In this document: piece by piece, positions 23,146 through 35,067 of the stretch
Layout of the letters: every line of letters begins with the position of its first letter
Position numbering within the stretch: the stretch's first letter is position 1
NCBI RefSeq assembly: GCF_014898055.3
Contig: NW_023602073.1
Span: forward strand, 88,888,678 to 88,952,677
Reading direction: 5' to 3'
DNA length: 64,000 nt
Source of the DNA: Talpa occidentalis
Lineage: Eukaryota; Chordata; Mammalia; Eulipotyphla; Talpidae
Notes under the pieces: model-generated
Told to the model about the DNA's origin: nothing
Databases searched by the model: none
The model's input: the letters and a program-made list of their open reading frames with translations, nothing else
Program-made: the position numbers and the translations under genes

Positions 23146-24616
23146 AGAAGTTGCATCTGCCATTCCCTTAGTAAGAAATTGTTGACATAGCCACAACCAA
23201 GCTACAAGGGAGAATACTGTCTTTATTTTGTGTGTCTGTATGCTCAACTAACGTTTGGCTTACTTCCATCACAGGGAAAGCAGGGTAAAATAAATAATAG
23301 GGGGCAGCTAACTACAGTCTCTGCTTTGGGTTGTGTACATCAGCTGTCTCAACAGGGAATTCGGTAAACAGAACTAAGGTAGAGCTGCATTATGTGGTGA
23401 TGTTGCATTTCTGAACTGGATCACTGAGAGGTGATCTTGCCATTCAAATGGGGAGAGCACTGACAGTGGTGAAAGCAAGAAAAAATGGAAAGAGATATGA
23501 TGTGCATTTCCAGTCCTTTATTATTAGCATTTTGTGTACTTCACTATTTTCTACACTGGCTCTCATTGGTCAAGTGAAAACAGAGGTGTTGGCCTATGTC
23601 TTCCAGCTTCCCCAAGTCTCCAGGGGTTTTGCTTTAACTGTACCTTATAAAAACGGGACAGTAGGCTTCCTAGAGGAAACTGAGGGGCTACAATCAGTGA
23701 CCTTCACCATGGCCAGCTGCCCTGCAGACATATTCCCTTTGCTATAAGGGGGTCCAGATGCCAGGATGCTTTTAATCTCAGTCAAACCACCTGATAGTAG
23801 ATACAATAAAACAAACTCCTGTACCATCTTACCTCTGCATTAATGATTGGGGAATACTTAAACAATTTGATGGGGTTCAGAACCACTTTTTATATTTTGG
23901 AACTGGAACAAACTGGAAGTTCACCAGTCTCTGCTTCCTAAAAGATAGGAGGAAGTAGCTTAAGATGTTTTCCTTATACATTTGGCCTTGAAGGGAAGCA
24001 TTGTGAAATGATAAGAACTTTCCAAAGAAGTATTTAAAAGCTTTAGGATGAATTGGGTTATAAATAAATCTTATTACACATCAAAATGATTATTTTTTTT
24101 CTGTTCAGTTTTTTATGCTCAGTTTTCAGCTCACTCATCTCTTTCTTTACTTGGTGTACAAGAATCCCTTATCAGAATCCCTGATAAGATTCCCTAATCC
24201 CTTAGGGAAATTATCACTGATCAGGTCACACAACTTCAGAAAGACACATGCTCTACCAGCTCCAGGCTTCCATAACCTTTGCTTCATAGAAGGGTACCAG
24301 GAAAGGGACTTAGAAACTGAAACTCCCCTCTAGATCTTTGATCTAGTCTGGCATTGTACACTATTTTGCTAGACCAAAAATCTCTTTAACTTTTACCCAC
24401 TGATCCTGGCACACAGTTTCTAAAATCCTTGTATATAAAAAACTTAGGGGCATCTTCAATATAAAAGCCTATGGGCATGTTCTGTTAAAAAAAAAAAAAG
24501 GTCAGTAATAAAGAGAAAACAACAACAAAAGGAGACCTGTTCCCACAAAAAAACTAGAAGAAATCCCTTCAGTCCTCAATTTCAGTTTTGAAGTTAATAA
24601 ACCTCATTTTTAAAAT
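23146..24616. other. Unclassified noncoding stretch
   Basis: No repeat family is evident. The longest frame (23448-23747, plus, 99 codons) begins in unremarkable sequence, has no recognisable domain and is not backed by splice or promoter signals. A small hairpin (CTTATCAG..CTGATAAG) lies at about 24168-24188. Confidence 0.4.
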
Positions 24617-24626
24617 TTATAGATCC

Positions 24627-24862
24627 GGGCCTCCCCTGGTGGCGCAGTGGTTGAGCGCTGGGCTGCGAAGCTGCCCGCAGCCTCTGCAGTGCAGGTTAGA
24701 TCCCTGGCCACCGGCGAGGGTCCCACATGGCACACAGACCTCTCCTGCCGCCCACTGCTCCTCCCAGCAGTGTATTTTGTCAGTCTGCCTGTTCTGTTCT
24801 CCGCTCTGGCTCTGGTGAATTCTCTTACCCTCCAGCACTTCTGACTGTACCCAGTGCTTGTA

Positions 24863-24909
<47 letters not shown>

Positions 24910-24925
24910 ATCTTTTTTAAAAAAA
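24627..24925 (+). mobile_element. tRNA-derived SINE with long (AAAT)n tail
   Basis: It starts GGGCCTCCCCTGGTGGCGCAG (box A region) and has a box B-like GGTTAGATCCC at about 24693. The tail holds about a dozen AAAT units (about 24863-24911). The 10-bp duplication TTATAGATCC lies at 24617-24626 and 24926-24935. The long uninterrupted tail suggests a fairly young copy or tail expansion. Confidence 0.95.
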
Positions 24926-25384
24926 TTATAGATCCATTGCTGGTGACGTAAACATTCAAGTTGTTGAAAAGTGAGTGTTGAATAATGAGATATGCATCCC
25001 TTTTGAAGAAGCAGTGAAATAAACACAAGGGATGACTCTGGGTAGAGATAAGGGGACTCCTGCCAAACTTTTTCTCTGCCTGTTATAGTTCACAAATATG
25101 TGTGGTTGCAATTGAGCTTCTCTGAGGCCCCATTCTATTCCAGAGGTTAATAAAAATATGCCCATTTAGCTACAAATGGAAATCTCAGCATACATGAAGC
25201 ATAGCAACCAGGAGAGAGTCCCAAGAAAATCACCCAGCAACAATCAGAAGGTTGAAAACAAAGCAACCTAGTAACCAAAACACAACCCAGACATACTACG
25301 GAGCCAAGAGAAGAAGGAAACACTTAGTGAGAGAGGAGATGTTCTGTGTTGGGTTCAGTAGCATCACTAAACTTGTTCACTCAT

Positions 25385-25462
25385 AGTTAGTAAATGCCTC
25401 GTATGTGCCAGTGCTTCGCCAGGAGCTAGGAATTCTACATTGAGTAAAAAATGTGCTGTCTT
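25385..25462 (+). repeat. L2-type 3'-end remnant
   Basis: TAGTAAATGCCTCGTATGTGCCAG, GCCAGGAGCTAGGAATTCTACATTGAG resembles the 3' end of L2. Short and diverged. Confidence 0.5.
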
Positions 25463-25464
25463 CT

Positions 25465-26650
25465 CAGATAAGTGACTGATATCAAAGATCTACAAAGAAC
25501 TTAAACAACACAACAAAATCAAAGGACAGAACCCAGTCAAAACATGGGCAAAAGAACTAAAGAGACACTTCTCCAAAGATGAAAGGCAAACAGCCAACAA
25601 GCATATGAAAAAATATTCAGCATCACTAGTTATCAGGGTAATGCAAATCAAAACCACAGTGAGATACTACCTCACTGCAGTAAGAATGGTTCACATTAAA
25701 AAAACTAGCAACAACAAATGCTGCAGAGGGCCTCCCCGGTGGCTCAGCGGTTGAGCTCTGGGTTGAGAAGCTGCCCGCAGCCTCTGCAGCGCCGGTTCGA
25801 TCCCTGGCTGCTCTCCAGCCACCGGAGGAGGGTCCCACATGGCGCGCAGACCTCTCCTGCCGCCCACTGCTCCCCTCAGCAGTGTCTTTCGGTCCTTCTG
25901 CCTGCTCTGCTCCCTGCTCTGGCTCTGGTGAATTCTCTCACCCTCCCAGCACTTCCGACTGTACCCAGTGCTTGTATAAATAAATAAATAAATCTTTAAA
26001 AAAAAAAATGCTGGAGGGAAGTGGAGATATAGGAAGACTCTTACACTGCCGGTGAGAATGTTAACTGGTCCAGCCACTATGGAAGGCTGTGTGGAGGTTC
26101 CTCAAACACTAAAAATGGATCTACAATATGACCCAGTGATTCCACTCCTAGGAATATACCCAAAAGACACAAAACACTAATTTGAAAGGAAACCTACACT
26201 CCTACGTTTATTGCAGCACTGTTTACAATAGACAAGATACAGAAACAATCCAAATCCCTCCAAATAGATGAATAGATCAAAAAGTTGTGGTATATTTATA
26301 TAATGGAATATTACTCTGATCAAAAAAGACAAACTCGTGCTGTTTGTGGCAACATGGATGGAGCTAGAAGGGATTATGCTAGCAGAAAGTAGTCAGAGGG
26401 AAAAAGATAAATACCAGGTAGACTCATTTACATGTGGAATATAGAGAAATCAAACAAAAGTTCAAAAGTCAAAACGAGCAAGATGACCATAGAACTGAGG
26501 CATAGAGCAAAAGGCAGGCAGGTGGAGCAAAGCAGGGGAAGGATGAACACTAGGGAATATAGTGATAGTCCATGGGTGATATGCTGACAGGAGAACATGG
26601 GAGCTACAATGATGTCAGAAAACAATTTAAAAAATTTAAAAGTATGCTAT
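25465..26650 (+). mobile_element. L1 ORF2 3' end, interrupted by a SINE
   Basis: Left part (25465-25727) reads ATCAAAGATCTACAAAGAACTTAAAC, ATGGGCAAAAGAAC, CAAATCAAAACCACAGTGAGATAC. Right part (26007-26650) continues with GCTGGAGGGAAGTGGAGATA, CCACTATGGAAGGCTGTGTGG, CCCAAAAGAC.., ATGGAATATTACTCTGATC and AACATGGATGGAGCTAG. Together they cover the C-terminal part of ORF2 and the start of the 3'UTR. Frameshifts make it non-coding. Confidence 0.9.
25728..26006 (+). mobile_element. tRNA-derived SINE inside L1
   Basis: GGGCCTCCCCGGTGGCTCAGCGG starts it, box B GGTTCGATCCC lies at about 25793-25803, and it ends with AAAT units and A(n). A duplication AAATGCTGCAG / AAATGCTGGAG flanks it (about 25717-25727 and 26007-26016), and L1 ORF2 text continues on both sides, so it inserted after the L1. 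Confidence 0.93.
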
Positions 26651-28709
26651 CTTTAATGGAATTAAATGTCATAAATTCTATGTAGACTTTGGGTGATAAC
26701 TTGAATTTCACAGATGAAGTGATGGGAATATTGATTCAATACTTTAATACTTTAATGTTTATACAGTTTTGTGTTTTTTAAAACTTGTTATTTACAGAAT
26801 TAGTAAGGTCAGTCTTATTATAAAGTTTCAGATAGATATTAACTTTTATAAACAGTACACCAAAATGGTTTAGATTCACTGAGGAACCTGTTTAAAGTTC
26901 TGTATTATTTAGAGAACTACATAGCTAAGAAGCTGAGTTTTATAGCACAATTTTTGAAACATGAAACCTTTAAGAACTGGTTTTGCAGCCCACCTGTGAA
27001 TAGCTAGAGGCATGTTAATCACATCTCTGTGTTGTTGAATAATGTATTCTATACAAAGTCAGATCCAGGACTAAGCCTTCACCCATTTTCAATTTCTTAA
27101 GCAACATGTGAGCAAAACCATATTTACTTTAAATATCAAGCTGTGTGTTCATGTTGACAAAAATTATTAAGATTAAATCACATGACTAATGCTTACTTTT
27201 TATTTGATTTAAGAGTTCATTTAAATACATTCTTATTTTCTAGAGGGCTTAGACTCTTAGATCAGAAAGTCTATGCTAGTTGCACTATAGTCGAGCTATT
27301 TGCCTTGAATAGTTCCCCAAACACTTGGAGAATGCTAACACGCGATTCTAAAGTGGAATTAAAAATACTCAGACTGGAAGGTCATCAAATTCAAACCCCA
27401 TCCCTTTCTGCTTGAAGAGTCTATAAAAAAGCTTCCATAATAGTTGGTATAAACATTACTTATAGCCCATTTGCCCTAGCTGTAATCTCTGGTTCAAACA
27501 TATTTAATCACCTTTCAATGGCCAATGCCCTGATTTTTTAGGAAAACTGATACCTCTTCTAAGGTCAGCTTCATTGTATGATTTTGATTCTAGTGTTATT
27601 TTTTAGTAACAGAACAGTATTCTTCCATTCTCATACTTTCAGTCATAAGTTCTGCCTTGCTATGTGAGGGTGATATTTGTGTGCAAAAAAGTGCCAAGTT
27701 TCGTCTGTGATGTTTGAAAACATGTACTTCCAGCACTAAATAATAACATAAAATAATTTGTATAAGAATTTATTTCTATATTTGTTACTACCTGTATTTG
27801 GGAAAAATGGTATTGAACTTAGAAGGAAAGAAATGAAAAGCCTGAAATGGCTGTCCCAAATTGCACAGTCGAAGTGTTTAAATGTATTCTCATTAAGAAA
27901 TTCAGAGGAAAAAAAAACTGATTTAGAAAGAGGACTGTATAATTAATTGACTGTGAAATGGTCATTTGTTAAAAATAAGACAAATTTTCTCCATTAGAAG
28001 AAGGGAACAGCTGCCTATGGGCAGATAGTATTACAAACAAGTACAATGACAGGTCTGTGAAAGTATATGCTTTTAGTCTGAGTCCTGAAAGTAACTGGAC
28101 TGTGAAGGCTGAGGGACTCGAAGCTCTCAGAGAATATGATAATGAATGCTTTGGGAATGAAATTTTTTTGTTTGTTTGCTTTTTTTTACTAAAATTTAAA
28201 ATCCTCAAGAAATTACCAATATTGGGAGAGAGGAGAAGCCTGGTGATGTGAGTTGTGAATTGAAGTATGTTTTAGAGGAAGACAATGACATGAAATAGAA
28301 GAGATTCAAAGGCATAAAAGGAGAAACAGGGAAGATGAGAGGTCAGTCTTTGTTTTCACACCCGTGGCCTTAACATACAGTGGTCGAGTTAGAGAATATC
28401 ATAGCTGGAAATGACCTTAGAAACTCCTTCTATTACTTCATTGTCAGATGATAAAATTGAGCCTCAGAGAAAAGTGATAATGTAGTAGAAATGGGATTTG
28501 AACTGTGAAACTTCTTTCCTAATCTTGGGAAAATATTTACATTAGCTAAAATCGTCTAATATAATCTAATTAATTATTGTAAAAGTATTATTATAATTAA
28601 AGTGATGTAGAGGGTGCATGTACGTACATAAAAATGAGCAGTGACATTATCATTACCATTCTTACTGACATGAGGAAACTTCCATCTACCCCAGATAAAA
28701 GACTTGAAT
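26651..28709. other. Unclassified noncoding stretch
   Basis: AT-rich with no recognised gene. About 28390-28500 (ATAGCTGGAAATGACCTTAGAAACTCC..TGATAAAATTGAGCCTCAGAGA) resembles an ancient core-SINE/MIR-like remnant. The open frames at 27182-27415, 27758-27946 and 28057-28251 show no domain. Confidence 0.4.
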
Positions 28710-28721
28710 AATCCCCCTTGA

Positions 28722-29526
28722 TATGCTGCAAAATGGCGATGCAGGAACGAGCTCCCCTGCACGCCCGGTCTGCCCCAGCGGTGGGTGCTGCTCCCCTCTG
28801 GGCTGGAACTGCAGGCTAGAAGGTGCCCGGTGTGGGCAAGCCTCCCAGCTTAACCTCTGTCTCCTCGGTGAGCCTTCTGCTGGGTTCACACAGTCTCCAG
28901 CAAGAAGGAGGTTGTGGAGAAAAAGGAACTCTTCTGCACTGTTGGTGGGAGTGCAAACTGGTCCAACCACTATGGAGAGCTGTGTGGAGATTTCTGGACC
29001 TACTAAACATAGAGCTTCCACAGGATCCAGCAATTCCACTCCTAGGTATTTACCCAAAGAACACAGAAACATCAATTCCAAAGAACACCTGCACCCCTAT
29101 GTTTATAGCAGCACTGTTTACAATAGCTAAGCTTTGGAAACAGCCCAAATGCCCAAAAATAGATGACTGGATCAAGAAGATGTGGTACATATATACCATG
29201 GAATATTACTCAGCATTCAAAAAAGATAAACACATGCAATTTGCAGCAACATGGATGACGCTGGAAGGGATCATGCTCAGTGAAATAAGCCAAAAAGAAA
29301 AAGAAAAATACCGGATGGTCTCACTCATAGCAGGGATCTAGAAAACTTAAATAAGGGACCAGGAAAATGAATAACTATAAGAAAGTGAAAATCAAAATCA
29401 ACAAAAACTATGAACCAGAGACACTTTTTGGGGGGGGGGGGCGGGAGGGGAGGGATTGGGGTCAGAATGGGGGGATTGCAATTGTATGGGGAATATAAAA
29501 ATAAAATTTATTAATTAAAAAAAAAA
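28722..29526 (+). mobile_element. L1 insertion: 5' end joined to ORF2 tail and 3'UTR
   Basis: A 12-bp target duplication AATCCCCCTTGA (28710-28721 and 29527-29538) bounds one insertion with a poly(A) end. The first 175 bases are GC-rich, unlike ORF2, and begin with AAAATGGCG (28730-28738), a YY1-type motif typical of L1 5' ends. From about 28900 the sequence is ORF2 C-terminal code (for example YSAFKKDK near residue 130 of the open frame 28823-29341), then a G-rich 3'UTR tract (29430-29475) and AATAAAA. About 5 kb of normal L1 is missing between the two parts. It could be a retrotransposed spliced L1 RNA or an internal deletion. It encodes no working transposase. Confidence 0.85.
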
Positions 29527-29812
29527 AATCCCCCTTGAAATCTTCAGGTCAAATTCTAGACCAAACTCCCAATTTCAGACCTCCAACTTATTTTGGTAGA
29601 AAATGATTACTGAATTTTCTTTACAAGGATATATCGACAACGTAACTTTTGGGCCCTCTGTTGGAGGGAGAACAGGGGCTCACACCCTTCTTTGCAGGCA
29701 AGAGATCATGATGGAACTTTACACTATTCCCTGCTCTTTCATCTGCATTCTGCTGAACCTTAGACAGCGACCTCGCCATGATTGTGCCTCTGATTCATAT
29801 AGGGCACTTCTT

Positions 29813-29827
29813 TTTTTTTTTTAAGAT

Positions 29828-29874
<47 letters not shown>

Positions 29875-30110
29875 TACAAGCACTGGGTACAGTCAGAAGT
29901 GCGGGAGGGCGAGAGAATTCACCAGAGCCAGAGCGGAGAACAGAACAGGCAGACTGACGAAACACACTGTTGAGGGGAGCAGCGGGCTGCAGGAAAGGTC
30001 TGTGTGCCATGTAGGACCCTCACCCAGCGGCCTGTGATCAAACCGGCGTTGCAGAGGCTGCGGTCAACTTCGCAACCCAGCGCTCAACCGCTGCACCACC
30101 GGGGAGGCCC
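29813..30110 (-). mobile_element. tRNA-derived SINE, minus strand
   Basis: Full-length reverse copy: (TTTA)n tail at about 29825-29872, body, then GCTGCACCACCGGGGAGGCCC at the head. The 17-bp duplication CATATAGGGCACTTCTT lies at 29796-29812 and 30111-30127. The box B region reads GATCAAACCGG in reverse, slightly changed from consensus. Confidence 0.95.
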
Positions 30111-30127
30111 CATATAGGGCACTTCTT

Positions 30128-31984
30128 AATTAGGACATTGAATGACATTAATATTGTCAAAACTGACACACAAAATTAAAATGAAATTGTTTATAGTTAT
30201 TTTAATTGGCTGGCTATTTATTTATTTGTTTATTCACTTGTCCAAAAAATTTTTATTGACTACTACTAGGCATTGAATTAGAAACTGGAGATCCAGGTCC
30301 TTGTTAATTGCAAGAAAATATGACAACTGACTAGTTATTTCACCTGTTAAATCTTTCCTTCTTTGTATTTATGTTTTATATACATTCACTTAAAAAGGAA
30401 ATTCATGTAGTAAATGTAAAACTTAGGAACTATAGATAAGATAGAAAAATCACTCCATAAAGAATCATCAGATCTCATTGCCTACTCATCAGGTTTCCAA
30501 AACTTCACTTGCTGGGGGCTTGGGTTAGAGGGAGAGTAGACATCACTGCTCTAGCTGCACCTTTTATTCCAAATTGGCACCTGACTGGACAAGATCTCTG
30601 TTGGAGCAAAAAGAGGAATTACAAGAAAAGTTCTCAAAGAGCCATTACTTCTGCTTTTGATTCTAAAATAAAATTCTAATAGATTTATCGGAAATTCTAT
30701 TTCAGATTTTGAGGTTAGAATCAAGAGCTAGGTTAGACAGGAATGATTTCAAGAGTTCATGCCTATCTGAAAAGCAACATCAAGACAGTTTACTGTTATT
30801 CCCAGTGATAACACTCACATCTAAAAATTTCGTTTGCCATTATCCCTGGGCCGGAAACTCATTGTAAGAAAATTGCTAAACAGCATGTTCGTAAGATAAG
30901 GGTACTTCCTTGCTTTGTAGATACTCTTTTTCCCTGACTCTACATTTCTACTCTAATATCTTGGCAGTGCTAAAGCCCCATTATCTCTCAGTAAGACTTG
31001 GCTGATACTATCTGCTCTAGTCACTTGCCCAGGATCTTCCATAATCAAGTTCTGCCTTTCTCTTATAATCGCTGCTTATGTGGTGCAGAACACTTGGATG
31101 CTTGACTTTCTGTTCTCCTGAACGTCACTGTTCATTGATGCCATTTTTTTTCACACATTCAGCAAATATTTATTGAGTGATGTTATTCTAAGACCTGGAA
31201 ATATAATAGTGAGCAAAAGAGAATTAGCTTCCCCCTTCATCTGCCATGCCTGGATATTTTCATTATATCTGAAAATTCTATTTCCAGGTGCTAGTTTTGT
31301 ACAGTCTGCTGTCTCACTGAGGTGAAGGGAATTCTCTTATAAAAGAGAGTATTATACAAGAAAAGGCACACATCAAGAACAAGTACAGAGGAGTAGCATA
31401 AACTTAGAAATCAAAATGAGTTGAGGTTTGCAAAAATGCAGGGAATAAGAAACACAACTTTTAATGTTGGACTTGAAAAGGAGAACAAAAGCAGCAGGCC
31501 CATTGGGTGGAGTCAAGTTGGCAGTGACATATTGTTTAATGATTAGTTAGGGAAAAAAACATGCTATTGAGCTCAGTTTTACTTCTGTCTTCTAGTTGAA
31601 GAAAATAGGGAGGGGAAAGGAGGCAAGGAGCGGCACATTAGCAAATGCAAAGAGAAGCTCAAGGTGGGGAAACCTCCTCACTTTTAGTAGAGTCCCAATT
31701 CTAATAAATTGCATCCCAATGTTCTGTGAAAAGGGTATAAATTATATTGTGATCCAATCTGTAATTAATGTAATCTTGTCAGTTTGTTGAAAATGGGAAA
31801 GCACTGTCCCTATTTTCATGAAAAGGAAGAAAGAGGACTTCTATATAATGAATATTAGTGGCTTGATGTCAAGATTGTTTTTAGGAGTATTAATTAGTCA
31901 TATATAAACTCTATAGATCTATTTCTTTATTTAAATTTTTCTTTATTTCTTTATTTTTCTTTGGTGAACCTGCATTTATTGTTT
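30128..31984. other. Noncoding stretch with L2 3'-end traces
   Basis: About 30215-30310 and 31150-31240 (CAGCAAATATTTATTGAGTGATGTTATTC..) resemble L2 3' ends in plus orientation. Nothing else is classified, and the frame at 31596-31790 has no recognisable domain. Confidence 0.4.
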
Positions 31985-32175
31985 TTTTTTAAATGTTATA
32001 TAAATTTTACATCATTGTTCCTTTTTTTTTATACAGTGTTTGCTTTCTTTTCTCAGGTGTATTCCCCATAGAATTTCCACCACCAATTTACCTGTGCACT
32101 GTCACAATAGTCCCTTGTGTTCTTCCCACCCTTGCTTTGTATAGACCTATTTTGTCATGGACACACCATGGTGTG
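31985..32175 (-). mobile_element. L1 3'UTR fragment, minus strand
   Basis: TTTTACATCATTGTTCC, GTATTCCCCATAGAATTTCCACCACCAATT and AGTCCCTTGTGTTCTTCCC are shared with the fragment at 33590-33791, so both come from one L1 subfamily 3'UTR. Pyrimidine-rich on plus; non-coding. Confidence 0.65.
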
Positions 32176-32864
32176 GTTAATGAACCAGTGGTTTTGGCAT
32201 GCAGTTTCTGGACATGAAGTTCAGAAATGGCACTTAAATCAGCGGCCCCAGATCTTTGTGGAGCTTGTTGTGCAGATCAGTGATTTGGATTAATTTTCAC
32301 TTTCATGTTTCTTTATTTCTTTTAATCTGTTCCTAGAACCAGTCTGCAACTTTGGATTGGCCCAGATTCTGCATGATGGAGGATTCAAGTTTCACTTCAT
32401 CTCAGTGATCTGAGAAATTGACTCTTTGAGTCAATCAATTCTATTTTCCTCAACACCATATGACCATATCTTTAAGAGTTGCTTAGCAATTCTCCAGGAC
32501 AGGAGTGGCCCACAAGCCAAATCCTGTCTTTTGCTTATTTTTGCAAATAAAGTTTTCTTGCAATAAATTTGTGCCCATTTCTTTATGTAACCCAACAGCA
32601 TTTTTGAGAAGTTGTAACAACCATATGACCCTCAAAAGTGTATTTTTCCTATGGATAAAATTTACTATATTTATTATGTGTCCCTTTATAGGAAAAATTT
32701 GGCAATCCTCACTTTAGGTAAAGAAGCATTGGGTACTAGGAATTGAAAATGATAACTGTTATGTCCAACGAAATGAAATGATTGGGAGGTCAGGTAATGG
32801 GATAAATGATAGATAATAAATGAGATTTTTGCATTGAGCACCTGGTCTTCATTAAAAATTCAGC

Positions 32865-33575
32865 CATTGTTTCATGACTATCTACTATGTGCCAATCATT
32901 GGGAATATAAAGATGAATAATTGTCCAGTAGAGAGGAAACATAGATAAAGGAATAATTCAAATAAATTAGATAAGGTAAAAGTTGAGTACTGAGGTTCCT
33001 TGACAAAACAAGGTGTTCTGAGAAGAGGTATCTTATTCAGTAGTGATAAAAGTGATACAGGACATGGGCGTTATGCTTAGCGGGAGAATAAAACTTGGCG
33101 TGATATTGTTATAAAGAGCAAAGTGTGAAATGGCAGAAGATGTAGGTGGAAACTAGATTCAGATTTTTTTTATGCCAAGTTATTAAACTTGGACTTTATT
33201 TTAGAAGCAAAGGGAAACTTTTGAAGCCTTTTCATCACTGTCGTAAAACAGTCAGATTTGCAAATTAAATGAGCCTCTTTGCCAATACTGTGAGTCAAAA
33301 CAGGAAACCTAGGAACCTGGCTTGGGGGGATGTTAGTGCCTGTGCTAGATTAGTGATGGTATGGATAGAGAAACAGAGCATGTAAGATAGGTATGCAGCT
33401 GATGCAAGAAAAACTCATAGATTTCTGGTATGGTACCAGATAAATGATGTTAGCAGTAGCTGATATAGAGAAATCAGAAGATCAGAAGGATATGGGAGGA
33501 ATGGTGAATTCAGTTCTAAACATGCTGATGTGAGGAAATTGTAGGTTATCTATTTGGAGATTTCTGGTAAGCAAC
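32865..33575 (+). repeat. Old interspersed repeat, family uncertain
   Basis: It begins with an L2-like TATCTACTATGTGCCAATCATTGGGAATATAAAGATG and continues through text that sounds like a long ancient repeat (CTTGGACTTTATTTTAGAAGCAAAGGG, GGAATGGTGAATTCAGTTCTAAACATGCTGATG). It resumes after the L1 fragment at 33590-33791. I cannot name the family, and there is no open frame of note. Confidence 0.4.
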
Positions 33576-33589
33576 TATATTTTTAATGT

Positions 33590-33791
33590 ATATGTATAAT
33601 GTCTATATTGTATCACTGTTCATTTTTGTACAATGTTTGATTTTTCCTTTCAGATGTAGCCCCTGTAAAATTCCCACCACCAATTCACCCGTGAACCTTC
33701 ACCATAGTCCCTTGTGTTCTTCCCGCTCCGTTTTGATCCCTCTCCCTCCCCTTCCCCAGCAGAATGTCTCTAATTTATAGTTTCCAACAGT
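33590..33791 (-). mobile_element. L1 3' fragment with target duplication
   Basis: The reverse 3'UTR landmarks CCTGTAAAATTCCCACCACCAATT and CCCTCTCCCTCCCCTTCCCC lie between two exact 14-bp copies of TATATTTTTAATGT (33576-33589 and 33792-33805). This is therefore a complete, short, 5'-truncated L1 insertion. Confidence 0.85.
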
Positions 33792-34549
33792 TATATTTTT
33801 AATGTTGAACCTTAGGGGGATGATGAGGCCTGTAAGTCACCCAGGTTAAAAATATAATAGAAAAGCATGTGGAATAGAAAACCATGAATCTAAGAGGGAC
33901 CATCAAGAAATCCAACATTTTTGAATCATGAGCACAGGAGAAAACGAAGAAGGGACTGTTAGAAAGTCAGGATGAGCTTTCATTTTTCATAAGTTGCCTG
34001 TGAAAAATGGATAAATATGGTCTGGATAAAAGTAAAATCAAACAAGTTGAAGTTTTTTGAGTGAGCATAACTAAATGAATCTATTAATGCTCATTGTTAG
34101 CTTGAAGAGAATCAAGCAAGACTCTTCATTGTATTCAGCATGTCAATCACCATCTTAGCTAACCATGTGCAGCTGAGTAGCTACTGCCCCCTCCCCCCAA
34201 GGACAGGTGTGTAGTCTCCAGTACTCAATTAACTTGTTTACATTTTCAGACAAGCTCACACAGACTCTTACTATAGACCCATGGATCAGGTCTAGGAAAT
34301 GAAGCAGGTAGGTGCAAAACCTTAAAATCATGTCATCTAAGTTATGCCTTTAAATTATCCACATAGAAGAAGAAATTCAGGAGGGTTCTTCATATTGTCT
34401 GGAGTATTGTCATGTAGAAGAGGAATTAGACTTGCTTGGGCTCAAGATAAAGAACTGAAACTACTGAGTAGCAACCAGCAGGAGACAGATCTGAACTCCA
34501 GATCTCAACTAATTTTCTAATAAGGAGAACTGTCTAAAGAGAAAGTGAT

Positions 34550-34808
34550 ACCTGCGAGCAGTGTGCAGTGGGCTGTGTGTCCCGAGCTGTGTGCACTGCA
34601 CATGAGCTGTGTGCAGTGAGCTGTGTTCTTTGTGTTGTGTGGAGTGACCTGTTGCAGTGTGCAGTGGGCACTGTGCAGTGTGCAAAGGTCTGTGTACAGT
34701 AGGGTTGGTACAGTGAGCAGTGGGCAGTGAGCACAGTGCAGTGTGCATTGAGGTGTATGCAGTGTGCAGTGACCAGTGTGCAGTGAGCTTTGTGCTGTAA
34801 GCTGTGTA
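34550..34808. repeat. GT-rich degenerate minisatellite
   Basis: About 250 bp of imperfect units around GTGCAGTG-AGCTGTGT (roughly 7-14 bases, changing order). The plus strand is almost entirely G, T and GCA/GTG triplets. Three minus-strand frames are open at once over it (79, 106 and 98 codons), which is the mark of low complexity and not of coding. Confidence 0.9.
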
Positions 34809-35067
34809 CCAAAAAATAAGGGGAAAACAAAAATCAAAAAAATAAAGAGGAAGTGCTATTTTAGAGATGGTGAGTACTCAGTGAGGGAAAAGTTGGGTTA
34901 AATGTCTGATAACCCTCTGAGGGATTAGGCAGGCTTGAGCTAGGAAAAGATGTGGAACTGCAACCCTGTCTTGGAGTTAGGTGTGGAGCTTGATGCCATT
35001 TGACCAGGGGTCTAGACCGGAACCAAAGTTCAGTTACTGAAAACTGCCTCTTTAAGGATTATAAATA

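Noticed and set aside
23448..23747. 99-codon plus-strand frame
   Set aside because: No domain, no splice or promoter signals, and length within chance for 64 kb.
24610..25026. Frames of 60-138 codons over SINE copies (also near 25691, 35052, 59027 and 61290)
   Set aside because: They recur in every SINE copy on both strands because the GC-rich SINE body has few stops; they are repeat shadows.
28823..29341. 172-codon frame with clear protein homology
   Set aside because: It is the C-terminal end of L1 ORF2 behind unrelated 5' sequence, not a host gene and without the enzyme domains.
34509..34837. Three overlapping minus-strand frames of 79, 106 and 98 codons
   Set aside because: All three frames are open because the minisatellite lacks stop triplets on that strand; the peptides are simple HTA/HCT-type repeats.
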